From Lottia gigantea (lineage: Eukaryota > Mollusca > Gastropoda > Lottiidae), in contig NW_008707601.1 in NCBI RefSeq assembly GCF_000327385.1, positions 342,406 to 406,405 of the forward strand: a stretch of DNA of 64,000 bases. Reading direction: 5' to 3'. Of the stretch, positions 1 to 12,744 are shown piece after piece (position 1 is the stretch's first letter; each line of letters starts with the position of its first letter). The notes beneath the pieces were generated by a model, which saw only the letters and a list, made by a program, of their open reading frames with translations, was not told where the DNA came from and ran no database searches. The position numbers and the translations under genes are program-made.

Positions 1-273
1 AATAGTCACCTTTCTTGTATCACGGACTTACTATGCAGATAGCTGATTGTTTTTCATAAATCTAAAATCTAGCTCTTTAAAACGATAAAGCAAATATTTA
101 GACAATAATATCCCTTTAAATCAGGTGTTTTTTACCTAGGGATAAAAACGCGATGGTGTAATTTTGAAGTTTTTGGGGGGCAATGATGCGGCTTTAGTTA
201 GTCAGGCTAGGCATAAGAAAGATTGCAAGGAGAAACTAAGAGATTCGCGAAAAAGTAAGGATTGATAAGTGAA

Positions 274-435
274 GGGGGTAATAGTAAATATTGTCAGGGT
301 GGGGATAATAGTAAATATTGTCAGGGCGGGGGTAATAGTAAATATTGTCAGGGCGGGGATAATAGTAAATATTGTCAGGGCGGGGGTAATAGTAAATATT
401 GTCAGGGCGGGGGTAATAGTAAATATTGTCAGGGT
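274..435. repeat. 27-bp minisatellite, 6 copies
   Basis: Six near-identical copies of a 27-bp unit with core TAATAGTAAATATTGTCAGG and a G-rich linker alternating between GGGGGTAAT and GGGGATAAT. Because 27 is a multiple of 3, every frame that lacks a stop stays open, giving artefactual Gly/Asn/Cys-rich or Pro/Tyr-rich peptides on both strands. The G-rich linker makes one strand strongly purine-skewed. Confidence 0.95.
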
Positions 436-840
436 GGGGGTAGTGCAATCGATCAAGGATCTTGAAAGGGATAATAGAAAGAAAAAGGTTGAAATCCCCA
501 GCTTTAAATCCAAATGAATTTACACGAAGAGAACTGGAGAGTAATTAAAAGAAAATAATTCAGTATCCATGTTAATTGTTACAGTCAATCAGTGTTGGAC
601 AGGAAATAGAACTGGGAGAATCAACACACTAGAATTACTACAATAAATATTATATTTATAACTGTCAGTTCCAGACTGCTTTTATGATTCATGACCACCA
701 AATTTTCAGAACTTTTGTGGATGTTCTCTTTGAATTTGGCTGAAATTGATCTTCGTTGTAGAGTACCATCGTAGATGTTGTTTGTTGTAGCTATAGTCGC
801 AATCTCAAACATGCTGAAACATTTCTTGTAACTGACTTGT

Positions 841-893
841 CAATTTTAGTGATTGACCAATCAGATAATTGCAACACTAAAAGTAAAATCATC
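841..893 (+). repeat. Dispersed repeat, copy 1 (mate at 58624-58671)
   Basis: About 50 bp containing TTTTAGTGATTGACCAATCA and the following AACACT and AAATCATC blocks. It aligns with 58624-58671 with a few substitutions and one short indel. Two copies 58 kb apart indicate a dispersed element, but its family and full length cannot be determined from this window. Confidence 0.55.
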
Positions 894-1076
894 TTAAGTT
901 AAGTTTTTCAGAATAAGGCTCCAGCTTAAACACATTGGCGTTTGAGTTAAGATGCGGTGGTCAGATAGTCCTGGCTAATAAAACTATTTGTAGCTGTGTG
1001 CATGTCCAAAATGTCACCTGCAGGCTATTGGAACGCGATTGTAACTGTTATTAAATGCTTATCCGTCCCTTTGTTT

Positions 1077-1640
1077 CCGAACAAAATTTCTCTCACTTTA
1101 ACTCAAAACTGAAAGTTATAATTTAAGTCTAATAAATGAAAGTCTATAAAAAAGAATATTGTTTTTAATGTGCTGTGATACTTCTATATGTCTTACAAAG
1201 ATTATAATTGGAATTATCACTTGGAATTTGACTGAAATAATTCTTGGGGTGCAGAAGTTAATGATTTATCCAGCGAAAATACTTGTAAACGACTTCTCTC
1301 AAATGGAAATTAATACCACATGGAATTTATCTGAATTGGTCTGGGTTGTTTCAGTCTAGCTTTATCCGAACAAAATTTAACTCAAACCCAAAACTGAAAG
1401 ATAATGATGTACTTCAAATCGTATCTGAAACAATGATTTTTGCTCAGATTAATAGAATCGACTTCCTCCAAAAACAAGTTAAAACGGAATTTATCTGAAA
1501 AAGTTCTTGAGGTGCAGAAGTTAATGAAACACTTCTTCCAAAAACAGGCTGAGAACCATTGAAAGTTATCTTAAATTAGTCTTGAATGTAGTCCAGTATG
1601 ATTCAGCTATAGAAAGTACTACTGTCAGAAAGTTACTATT
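1077..1640. repeat. Diverged tandem duplication of about 0.27-0.29 kb
   Basis: CCGAACAAAATTT followed by a CAAAACTGAAAG block occurs near 1077 and again near 1366. TTCTTGGGGTGCAGAAGTTA occurs near 1241 and nearly unchanged near 1503. The two halves are otherwise much diverged, so this is an old local duplication. The open frame at 1159-1359 lies in the first half and is not protein-like. Confidence 0.55.
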
Positions 1641-3257
1641 GAAGAGATGAGTTATGAGATGTGATATGGCCCTCCAATCAAATATTTGTTAATTGCTATT
1701 GACCTCGTGTCGTCTGATCAGTAAAATACCCTCACGTCTTTCATTGATTACTTCCACTAATTAAAGTCACTGTATGTCATCATACCATAGTATCGTGTCG
1801 ATGTAGCCCTGTCTACTCAAAGCTGCAAAGAAGTGCACTTGGTACAATGGCAGACTAGACTATAAACCCATTCTGACCACAGAGCACTGCCTTTAGGAAA
1901 ACACTTCGTTTTTCTACAGACCCGCCGGGATTAGCCGACATAAAGAAGAGAATTTTCCGCTTTCTATCTCTTTTTATTTTAGAGAAAGAACAGGATTTGC
2001 CTGTGGGTGACCCCAATTGCCATCGAATTCTTTATTTATCTCCTGATCAGGTTATCTAATTTTCAACCAATTTAATGCGCTGTTCAATAAAGGAATTCAT
2101 TGTTATATGTGATTCTGGGATATATTCATTGACTTGTATTGTCTAATCAGTTTAACAGTCGTTTTGATTGGTAAATGATACTATTGGGTTAGAGAACTAT
2201 AACGATGAATACCCTCATCTTATTTGCATTTTAATCAGATTGGAAAACAAACCATCCAAGTCCACAAGTAAACCAGGCTATGTTCCAATAATATAATACG
2301 TGTTGTGAACTCTCTCGTATTGCCACCCGTCTTGAAGTGCAGAACATTACGACGTTAAACTCCATTCCAATGGATTCGCCCTTGTATTTCTATCCTTTGT
2401 TCATAATCCCCCCCCCCCCACCCCAATGCCACACTACAAACCTTTGTCCGTCCTTATTATCCCAATCAGACGCAGAGCAGTCAGGCGTTTCACTTTATTT
2501 CTTCAGCCCAATCAGGTACAGAACAGCAAAACATTTATTTCGTTCCATATTCATAGTAGACCTGTCCACAGTGGCTTTAATATCGATCACCAATCATGTT
2601 CGGACCGTTAAAATATCAGTGATTAGATCTTGTCTAGTTTAACCAGGCGTACAAACATCACTTAGAGCAAACTTCATCCTTCAAACAGGCAATTTCTATT
2701 ACGCTCGTTTATTAGGCACATTCTATTAGGCTTTCTTTCAGTCAATAGACGTGATTAACCAGCGTCAAATGGATTCAAGTTATTTGTTTAGATTTGACAA
2801 GATTAGTCATTTCCAGTTGAGTTAATGTACTCGCTGAATTTACTTCAAATCGTAACCGTTAGGTTCTGGGATCTGAACATCAACCTCATATTCTATGACA
2901 ACCCATTTTGCCCAATAACGAGGCACATGAGTTTCAGTATTAACGCACTACATACATAGAAACATATTATGAGGTTAACTTTGATGGAGAATGAGCTTAG
3001 CGCCCTCCCTCCACTAAAAAAGTTGCATTCTGTAGTAATGAGTGACTCAGTTCGATGCTTGTTCAAACCTAGACCGCCACCAAGTAGATAAATATCATGC
3101 AATTTTGTATTACTTGATTTACACCTTTGAAAACAGTAAATTTTGTAAAGTTTTAAGATAATTATGTAATAAGATGTATCTTACAACAACTTGACATTAT
3201 GTACTTGTGTGCAAATTAGTTAAATGTCCACCAGGCGGGTATTTTCACTCAAACTAT

Positions 3258-3353
3258 GTCGCCATCTTTATAAACTTTGTTGAGCCAATCAAATTCATGT
3301 CTTTTGATTGGCTGAAATTTTCAATGACAATAAGTCTTATATAAGATGGCGAC
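3258..3353. mobile_element. Small inverted-repeat (MITE-like) element
   Basis: The left end GTCGCCATCTTTATAA is matched in inverse orientation by TATAAGATGGCGAC at the right end. Nearer the centre a second inverted pair, AGCCAATCAAA and TTTGATTGGCT, flanks a short loop. The whole is about 96 bp and could fold into an interrupted hairpin. There is no coding capacity. Target-site duplications are not clear, so classification as a non-autonomous DNA transposon is tentative. Confidence 0.45.
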
Positions 3354-3839
3354 CATCTTCTAAATATATCTCCATGTTTGAATATTTTAAGATTTGAGAC
3401 AACAATTAGTGGTTTATTTTGTCGAAAAAAAGCATGGTATGGAGCTGACCTCATAACATACAAGAAAATTGTCAGTTTGTGGGAAAACACCTCAAGGAAG
3501 AAGAATATTTCAACGCATCCAAATTGGTTAGGCTATTCCAAGATATATTCATAGTTGGTCTTCTGACTCTCTGCCGACGGCATTGAGAGACAGGATGTTT
3601 CGGTCTAGTTCAAACCCTGCGTATAGGTTGAAATAATATCTTTTCGAGTTCTCGCTTCTGCTTCATTTGTAAGTGATGCAGGTCGAAGAAGCTGACATGG
3701 AAAAGGCGTCTTTAAACCGATGCTCTAAGTGCTACGGGCTGTGTATGTTGCACAATGAGTCGTGATGACTTCGTTATCCCAATCAGAATAAAATGCATAT
3801 TAATGCATCTCATTTTAAATTTGCATAGATGAATATAAT

Positions 3840-4120
3840 CTATGGCGGCGCTAGCAATCCGAAACTTGCGGTACAAATGGGGGGAGAGTGACGTACTGGG
3901 GGCACTTCTATCGATGTTGAATTAAAAATGCGACAAGTCTATGGAAGCGAGGAGGCAAGAGCCCCCAACAGTGCATCTGAAAGGGTTCTTCAGATGACGA
4001 TTTTGTAAAACAGAATTGATTAAGTGCCTTTTCACACATATTTTAGAGTGTAAAAACCTATAATAATCATATTTCTTAATATATTAGCAATTCAGTTGGG
4101 GTGCGATTTGGGGTTACAAA
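3840..4120 (+). repeat. Dispersed repeat, copy 1 (mate at 55464-55740)
   Basis: Starts with ATGGCGGCGCTAGCAATCCG, then a G-rich run, CAAG-GCCCC blocks, a GAGGGTTCTT-like motif and an A/T-rich tail. The same order of blocks occurs at 55464-55740 beginning GTGGCGGCGCCAGCCGTCCG. The copies are heavily diverged. The family is not recognised. Related-looking GTGGCG starts occur near 35645. Confidence 0.5.
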
Positions 4121-4400
4121 CCATTTTTATTTGCCTGCGACTTTATATTCTCAACACTACATGTAATGTTCTTACATCCAGTCCCAAATTGCAGGTATAG
4201 ACAATGTTTCTAGTTCATCCGACTACCGAGTGTCGAGGACGGGAATTAGTTTCAAGCTCGCTACATTTATTTTATAGAATTATTAATACAGTTACATGAA
4301 ATTTGATGGATTGGAGATTAAATTTATACAAACTATTATTATTCCCTGATTTTATCACCAGTCTGAGAGAATTATCGATTTGAACATTGGTTGAATGGTG

Positions 4401-4515
4401 AGGGAAAGTTGGGTTTTGCCAGGGAAACTCGGGTTTTGTCAGGGAATGTCTGGTTTTGTCAGGGAATGTCGGGTTTTGCCAGGGAATGTTGGGTTTTGCC
4501 AGGGAATGTCGGGTA
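4401..4515. repeat. 20-bp minisatellite, about 5.7 copies
   Basis: A 20-bp unit close to AGGGAATGTCGGGTTTTGCC repeats in exact 20-bp register from 4401, with a partial sixth copy at 4501. Copies differ at two to four positions. It is non-coding. Confidence 0.93.
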
Positions 4516-5380
4516 GCACAATCAACCGAAAATAAAGTAAACTACACACTATGCATTGACCTTTCCAGGATTATCCGAACTCATTTACATTTGCACTTCG
4601 TTAAAACGTTCTATCGAAATTTCAATTTTTGCATTGAAGCAGCGGTGTTCCTTATTATTAAGGGTTATTTAGCTTTGGTGTGTTTATCGAGGCGCCACAC
4701 CGTTTCAGATATCCCTATCATAGAAAATTGACCACATATTGAGAAAGTTTGTGACTAAATTTTAATACCATTCATAGATCGTTTTTGTTTTGTTATGTTT
4801 ATTTCATTTTTTCCTGTAAATTTTCGGTTTTTGAGCAAAATCGGCAACCTGGACACCTTGTAAAAGTTTAAAATTATTCCATTTCGTATTACATTGCAAA
4901 CTCGGCTAGAATCCCGTAAAACCTCAAGAAAATAAGAATGAGAAACAATTCTAATAAAATACAAAATTATTTGGCACCAAGTCTTATTTTCCGAGAATCC
5001 GGACATTTCATCATATTTAATAACAGGAATGTTTCTAGTGAATTGAAGAATTATTAAATTGAAGAGAGTCGAAGTTATAATTTCCACTATAAAAACTTGA
5101 TGTATGAATTACTTGTCTCGCTTCTCTGATTGTTCGCTATACAAGATGAGAAATCACTCAAGCTGGCAAATGAGTTTGAGAAAATTCTATAGAAATCAGA
5201 AGAAATTGGTGCCATTCAGACCCAGTCAAATTATTCATCAAGTCTCAAATCATTTCACGAGCCTGTCCTGAATAGAGTTCAGGTTCCAGAAACTTTAAAT
5301 CATGGCGAAGAGCCAGTAGAGATGGGATGGTTCGATTACTATCCATACATTCTTGGGTAGTTCCGATTCAATTAACATAG

Positions 5381-6435
5381 ACTAGTATAGATAGATGTTG
5401 GTAGATGACAAGTTAACGTCCGCTTCCAGCTACCAAATATCACAGACTAGGTAGTTGTTGGTAGATGACAAGTCAACATTCGCATGCAATTGATGCTGAT
5501 ATCACAGACTAGGTAGTTGTTGGTAGATGACAAGTTAACTTCCGCTTTCAGCTACCAAATAACACAGACTAGGTAGTTGTTGGTAGATGACAAGTCAACA
5601 TTCGCATGCAATTGATGCTGATATCACAGACTAGGTAGTTGTTGGTAGATGACAAGTTAACTTCCGCTTTCAGCTAACTGATATCACAGACTAGGTAGTT
5701 GTTGGTATATGACAAGTTAACTTCCGCTTTCAGTTAACTGATATCACAGGCTAGGTAGTTGTTGGTAGATAACAAGTTAACTTCCGCTTTCAGTTAACTG
5801 ATATCACAGACTAGGTAGTTGTTGGTAGATGACAAGTGAACTTCCGCTTTCAGCTTACTGATATCACAGACTAGGTAGTTGTCGGTAGATGACAAGTTAA
5901 CTTCCGCTTTCAGCTAACTGATATCACAGACTAGGTAGTTGTTGGTAGATGACAAGTTAACTTCCGCTTTCAGCTAACTGATATCACAGACTAGGTAGTT
6001 GTTGGTAGATGACAAGTTAACTTCCGCTTTCAGCTAATTGATATCACAGACTAGGTAGTTGTCGGTAGATGACAAGTTAACTTCCGCTTTCAGCTAACTG
6101 ATATCACAGACTAGGTACTTGTCGGTAGATGACAAGTTAACTTCCGCTTCCAGCTAATAGATATCACAGGCTAGGTAGTTGTTGGTAGATAAAAAGTTAA
6201 CGTTCGCTTCCAGCTAACTGATATCACAGACTAGGAGATTGTCGGTAGATAACAAGTTAACGTCTGCTTTCAGCTAACTGATATCACAGACTAGGTAGTT
6301 GTTGGTAGATGACAAGTTAACGTCTGCTTTCAGCTAACTGATATCACAGACTAGGTAGTTGTTGGTAGATGACAAGTTAACGGTCTATTTCAGTTAACTT
6401 ATATCGTAAATCAAGAAGTTGTTGGTAGTCCTTGC
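5381..6435. repeat. 60-bp minisatellite, about 17 copies
   Basis: A unit of about 60 bp, containing ATATCACAGACTAGGTAGTT, GTTGGTAGATGACAAGTTAA and CTTCCGCTTTCAGCTA blocks, repeats almost without indels over about 1 kb. The first few copies are of two alternating types: copies near 5460 and 5580 carry ACATTCGCATGCAATTGATG in place of the usual CTTCCGCTTTCAGC block. This indicates an older two-unit array followed by expansion of one type. The last copies, after about 6370, decay. No frame is open through the unit. Confidence 0.97.
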
Positions 6436-8022
6436 AGTTTGTACAACTTGTACACATACAAATCATTTCTATTTGGTTCTAGCTTCTGAATGGTTTCTTC
6501 TTTAGATTTAAATGCCAGTGATTCAGTGAAAGGAAAGAAAAAACTTGTCGTTCGGATAGTACAATTAACCGAGTCCCCACTTGCAGACTGTGTCCGTTAA
6601 TGATTCAAGACAGATGGAAAACAGGAAGGAATGTGCTCATGCAACGAACAAAATCATCCCTGATAGCTCTATAAATGGCGTTGTACGCCTACTTTTAGCT
6701 CTATTATGAGAAGAATAGTTACTTCATTTCATTTATATTTCTATTTTCAATTTGCTACTCAATTTTCTACAACATCTCTATTCAATTTTAATTTTTTTTT
6801 ATTTTCAAGATAAAGCATATCGCATCTTTTGTACAAATCATCAACCGAAAGTCATTCCAGGAATCTATTTCAGCTTTTGAATTATATGCTCAATTTGCAA
6901 TTCGATTTCCCCGCTTAAAACTGTTTAATGTTGCTCCCATCTAATCTCAATATTGGCCCGCAATTATAAATATTATGATAACCTGGCGGGGTCAAATCAG
7001 TTTCAGACATCACTCGCTGGGGTCAGTGTCATTAAGGAATTGTATTGAAGGGGTCAGGACGGTTTGAACAGAAATCGAATTCACTCTCAGTAACTGAATC
7101 ATGTTTGTTCTGAATGTAATTTGGTCAAACAATCTGATAAATTTAGGCCTTTTCTGGGGAAATAAAACATAGCACAAATATTCATGATATCATTTGAAAA
7201 AATGTTTAATAATGTGTTTCTGAGAACTAGAAAACCTGAGTTTCTACGCTTCTCACAGTCACATTCCCTACGTTCTATAAAACAATACGTTTTGAATCGT
7301 TTCGTAGCGTTCTGTTGTTTCTTACTGAAGTCGCTTTATCTCAACAACATTTTGTAGCATGAAAAATAGTATGAAATTCTTGTTCGTTTCGTGTTTTGTC
7401 TGTGGTGGAATTTTACCAGATAGTTCTGATATATTACAGACCTTTTGGATAAGGAATTGATTGCCTTGATCGTGTGTGTTTTAAAAATGCTGGTAGCTTG
7501 AAACATAAGTGACAGCATATTACAGTTATTCAGCTTACAAAAAACTTAATCTTCTGATTCTTCTTATAAACTCTGTACAGAATTGGACATAAAAAAATCG
7601 AAAGTATCTTGAAGAGAAAAAAAACAACCTTAAAAATATTTATTATTTCAAATTAAAGAAGAAGGTTTGGCAGTTGTCCAGAAGAATTTGTGTGGGCCAA
7701 CAGTTTGATGGTCAATTTCACGCAGAAATATCAGAGAAGTTTTTTTTCTGAACGATCAATATATTTCGCTGATGAATTAGTTTGCTTAATGGCTTCTTCT
7801 AAATTTGATTTTCTTGTTCAATCTGATTGAAAACCATGTCAAAAGTCAAACAAATTTCTCGGGAAATAAAATCAAAGTAAAGTGGAAAATTATTCATTTG
7901 TACATTTCATGATTTCTTGACGCTATGAGTAAGGAAGTTCCTTTTATTTTTTTATTTTTTTTTTTTTGTACATGTGAACAGAAAACATAGCAGAATCTTT
8001 TAATCGTCTACCTTAACTTTCT

Positions 8023-8220
8023 TGACGTCAAATTACAACAGAATTTTCATGAATAATACTAGAATTTTCATGACGTCAAATAATACCTTAATTTTCATGA
8101 CGTCAAATAATACCCTAATTTTCATGACGTCATATTTATAATATCAAAATTAAAATGACGTCAAATTATATCAGAATTTTCATGACGTCAATTTTTTAAC
8201 AAAATCTTTAAGACGTCAAA
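8023..8220. repeat. Degenerate 27-bp array carrying six TGACGTCA palindromes
   Basis: A degenerate unit resembling AATTTTCATGACGTCAAATA repeats about every 27 bp. The perfect octamer TGACGTCA (the CRE/ATF palindrome) occurs at 8023, 8071, 8098, 8125, 8156 and 8183, and a one-mismatch copy AGACGTCA at 8211. The palindrome is the best-kept part of each unit. No gene lies immediately next to it. Confidence 0.85.
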
Positions 8221-10509
8221 TTATACCGACAAAATAAGTCAGAATTTCATGATATTAAAGTAGACCAGAACTTGCATGCCGTGTAACAAATTAGAAATTT
8301 CAAGACGTCTAAACATGGCAGTCAGTATTACACCTTTTAGATACTTTTGGCGTTTTAAAAATTATTGATAAAATTGATAAAAAGTAAGAACATGAGTACT
8401 GTAATAGCACTTCTAAAATCACAATGTTGAATTCACATTGCTTTCTGGCAATCTTAACATTCACTACACAAGTGAAATATTGGTAAAATATGAAATTTGC
8501 TGAGATAGTTTGTAAAGATATGATACCCCAAGAGAAAGTTAATTTTCACCATCAGATAAGAGTTGAAAGCCCACGTACAATCGATATTCGCTGGTTCTCA
8601 ATCGTTGTCTTGGGACTAAATTAACTGGAAATGGGACGCTGGTTTTTATCATCCGATCTTCGTGCTTCAAAACTTTCAAGTTTTAGATAACACAAATCAA
8701 TAGTAATTTCTGACTTTTGCTGGCTCCAACTTGAAACAGTCTTCTGAGATAGTCTTCCCAAATTTCTCCAGAATCGATAATAATTATTAGTTACAACTGA
8801 CTCCATCTAGCTTGAGTTACAAACCATCTTTCATCTCCAGGACATCCCAAACTCTACTGACTAATTTCTTCTTTTCTTATTTCTTCTTTTCCTTGCTCAA
8901 TTATACCTGATGATAATAGCTGAAGAAATAAATTGTACTAGCGTTAAAGAAAAATCATTTATTCATACTAAAATCAGTAATTGTTATTGCTTTTTGGGAA
9001 TAATATGTCTTTTCGAGTTATAATGTTGACAGATTGCCCATATCGAACAAATCGTACGTTTGTTACACACAAATATTTCGACAGCATTTTCAAATTTGCT
9101 CAAATCCGTGAACATTGGTGTGATGCGCGATACATAAATATATCAAATGATATAAATATATATCAAAAACATTAGCTTGCTGACAGACAATTTTTAAGAT
9201 ACAAAAGGAATACAATAAGATCAGATCGTTCTTGAAAATATGAATAGCAATCTCAAAACCAACCTTCAAAACATGTTTTTATTATGAATTCTATTTGCTA
9301 ATTGATAATATCTAACAGGACGAACATTGTAACATATTCCATCATTTTCGCCAAGTGCCTATTTAAGCCATAGTGCAGTTCTGGAAAATACGGTGTCTGT
9401 GACTACTGTAGTTTGGTTAGGACAAGTACAAAAACGAAACGGAATTGTAATCAAATGTTAATGAAATTGGGTAAGGGTATGTTTGTTTCAAGGTATGATT
9501 TATTTCTATGAATGTTTCAAATTTTATTTCAGAACTATAATTTTGGTTTCCTATTTTTCATTTTTATTTCTTGAATTTCATTCTTTTACTGTTTTTTTTT
9601 TTCTTAATTTCATTATGTTTCTCATTTTGCTATAAAAAAAATCACATCATAATTCATATTTTTATAGTTAATAGTTAAAAAAAATACACAAATACATGAT
9701 GATACAGTAACATAAATATGAGTCACAAACGGAAATCATTATTAAACCAAAAAATTTTATATGTCCAAAAAGAACCCCTATATCTGCATCTAATTCTCCC
9801 TCTAAGTCCCTTAACCATCAATAAATAGTGAGTTAATATGAGTTTGTTTATAAATGTTTAGAGTTGTAGCCTCCAGTGCCCTATACATCATAAATTAATG
9901 TCTAATATAGTTGAGATAATTTGATTAATTTGTATGAGCAACTCGATGAATCAATATCCCTGGGTCAATTACCATTCCAATATTCACTGGGTATTACCGA
10001 ATTACTGAATCATATATATCTTCTGGACAAAATACATCCGTTCACTTACAAACTACTGTCCATTTTCATTATTTTTCTCGTTTTTTTTTGTCAGTGAATA
10101 TATCATAAGATAGTTTGACTGTATTTAATTTTCTGTCTGCGTTGGATCAAGATTAAAGAAAATTGGGTGAAAAACTACATTTATTTCATTTTTCTGATAT
10201 GTTTATACTTCATAAGATAGACCTGGTTGTTATCAGCGTCGATGATCTTGACCATTTCTAAAGAAACATTGACTCTATTTGTAATTTTCAAGCAGGACGT
10301 CTGCTTTTAGTGTTTTTCTTGTTTGTGGATAATTTCAAAAGGGTACCAACACTGTTTATTGTTTTCAAACAAAAGCAAATTGGGGAGAATAACTCATTTT
10401 TATCGTCTGTTATTATTCATGTCATTAATGTATCATAAGATAAATCTATATGTTATCCATCCCCTTAATGCTTGCAGTGTTGCTTTTGATTATATCTAAA
10501 CAATTTCTA

Positions 10510-11108
10510 GAGAGTTTGTAATGATGCTTGTAATGATGTCTGTAATGATGCTTGTTTGTATTGATGTTTGTAATGATGTCTATAATGATGTATGTAATGA
10601 TGTTTGTAATGATGTGCCTAATGATGTTTGTAATGATGTCTGTAATGATGCTTGTTTGTATTGATGTCTGTAATGATGCTTGTAATGATGCTTGTAATGA
10701 TGTTTGTAATGATGTCTGTAATGATGCTTGTTTGTAATGATGTCTGTAATGATGTCTGTAATGATGCTTGTAATGATGCTTGTAATGATTTTTGTAATGG
10801 TGTCTGTAATGATGTTTGTAATGATGTTTGTAATGATGCTTGTAATGATGTTTGTAATGATGTCTGTAATGATGCTTGTTTGTATTGATGTTTGTAATGA
10901 TGTTTGTAATGATGTCTGTAATGATGTTTGTAATGATGTTTGTAATGATGTTTGTAATGATGCTTGTAATGATGTTTGTAATGATGTCTGTAATGATGCT
11001 TGTTTGTATTGATGTTTGTAATGATGTTTGTAATGATGTCTGTAATGATGTCTGTAATGATGCTTGTAATGATGCTTGTAATGGTGTCTGTAATGATGTT
11101 TGTAATAT
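10510..11108. repeat. 12-bp tandem array, truncated by assembly gap
   Basis: About 600 bp built from TGTAATGATGTT, TGTAATGATGTC and TGTAATGATGCT, with an interspersed TTGTATTGATG variant that recurs near 10555, 10655, 10885 and 11009 and gives a loose higher-order pattern. The array runs directly into a run of N, so its true length is unknown. Open frames across it are repeat artefacts, since the unit is a multiple of 3. Confidence 0.95.
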
Positions 11109-11158
11109 NNNNNNNNNNNNNNNNNNNNNNNNNNNNNNNNNNNNNNNNNNNNNNNNNN
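11109..11158. other. Assembly gap (50 N)
   Basis: Exactly 50 N characters. The round number suggests a placeholder rather than a measured gap. It abuts the 12-bp array, which probably caused the break. Confidence 0.99.
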
Positions 11159-12744
11159 CCTATTTTTTCATCAAGCCCGACTATCATTAAAGTAAGAAAG
11201 CAAACAGTAGAAGTTATTTATGGGTGAATTAGTCAGATTGCAGAATAAATTAGTAATCATTAGACTCACATCAATATGCCTAGAATAAATTAACCCTATC
11301 TGTCACAGATAGAAATTGATAAGAAAAGAAACGAGTTTTGTTTGCCCTGGTTATCCAGGGCTTATTCTCTGATCGGGGTTGGGTAGTTCATGAAGGGATT
11401 TTAAGATTTAAACATGACACAAGAGATGAGATAATTCTATAACTGTCATTGAACCATTTTCCTTCCTAAATTGTCATATTAATATCATGAAAAACTATAC
11501 GATAAGAGAAAGGGTGAATGTTTTTGGAACGTGGCGCTGTGGATGTGTCTGAACCATTTTTGTATTTTTGCCATTAGTGTTCTGATTTCTTCCTGCAATA
11601 GTTCAGGGTGTGGTAAAAGTTGTAAGGGCAGCGACATTGGCCTTTTTCAGCATAGGGCACAAAAGGCTTGGTTTATTGTCACATCCGACCAAAGGTTAGG
11701 TTCATAAGAAAACCACATAAAATTAGGGTTACATGATATAAAAAATATCGAAAACTGGCTCACAAAACGATAATAATTCCGTAAAAGAATTCAAATTTTA
11801 AAGACATCAATATGAAATTCTGTCTGTTACAATACATACTTTTTTATTAAACAGTATGTCGCAGTCTGGAACAAATATTTTGACTAATCTAAATATCCCT
11901 ATAATATTTCCCAGAGTTGCTTGGTTTTATTTGTTATTAAAATTAACGAATTCAGTGGCTCATTTTGCATTATCATTCTTGTCTTACAAATTACAGAATT
12001 TTGTTCTTCTTCTTTCATTTCGGCTTTTTAATGTTAACGGTAAAGTTTCTCAATCTACTAACTATTTTCCGTGCTTTGATTACCAAAGCAATATGTCTTT
12101 GTAGTGTGTGGAATTTTGTTGGGAAATTTTCTTTTTTCTTTTTACTAACCGTGGGGTAATTAACGTGCACAGTCTTATATTACATATATTCCTAGACGTC
12201 TATCTGATCAACCCGACTTATTCCTTGGCAGATGGTTGAACGAACAGATTTAAACATCTTTGCCGAAAGTACCACCTTGTTGCTGTTGAATAACGTATCC
12301 TCGCTAATTTAAATGGAAGGATAACGTTTCATCAAATTTCATTAATTTGAACTGAAGTCTTATGTCAATCGTTTTTTGGGGAATATGGATCATAAAGATT
12401 GTAATGCACAGCGAGTGTAATCAGCTAATTAAATAATATGACACATCATACAGTAAAGACGATTCATTCGGTTAATTTTAGAAAAGTTTTTATCTTCAGA
12501 GTTAAACTGAATATTAATACAAATCCGATATCAATAGGACGCACGCGCCTTTTCGCGCCCAATAGATCGATAGTCCAATCCCAGTTGAGCATTTCCAAAT
12601 AATTCCAAACAAATCTAAAGTAGAAAGAATCCGTCCCGCATTCCAGCACATTCCGGAGGGAAACGCCGACAAGTGTTCAGCAAATTCCAGGACAGCAATC
12701 CGAAAGATTTACCGTATCCCGAGGTTTGGACAGAACAAAAGAAG

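Larger units (their letters stand above)
1..12618. other. Intergenic, repeat-rich region
   Basis: I see no convincing coding exon here. Open frames are short or fall inside tandem repeats. The supportable contents are the tandem arrays, duplications and inverted-repeat elements listed separately. The DNA between them (for example 441-836, 1650-3250, 4520-5380, 6440-8000, 8330-10510 and 11160-12600) is AT-rich, with poly-T runs and a poly-C run near 2410, and nothing I can name. Confidence 0.6.

Noticed and set aside
202-517. Open frames on both strands, Pro/Tyr- or Gly/Cys-rich
   Set aside because: They are translations of a 27-bp tandem repeat whose period is a multiple of 3.
5381-6435. Could the evenly spaced arrays be CRISPR?
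   Set aside because: Repeats are contiguous with no unique spacers, no cas genes are present, and the genome is eukaryotic.
10510-11227. Several long open frames, including a 189-codon one across the N run
   Set aside because: Artefacts of the 12-bp array and the assembly gap.
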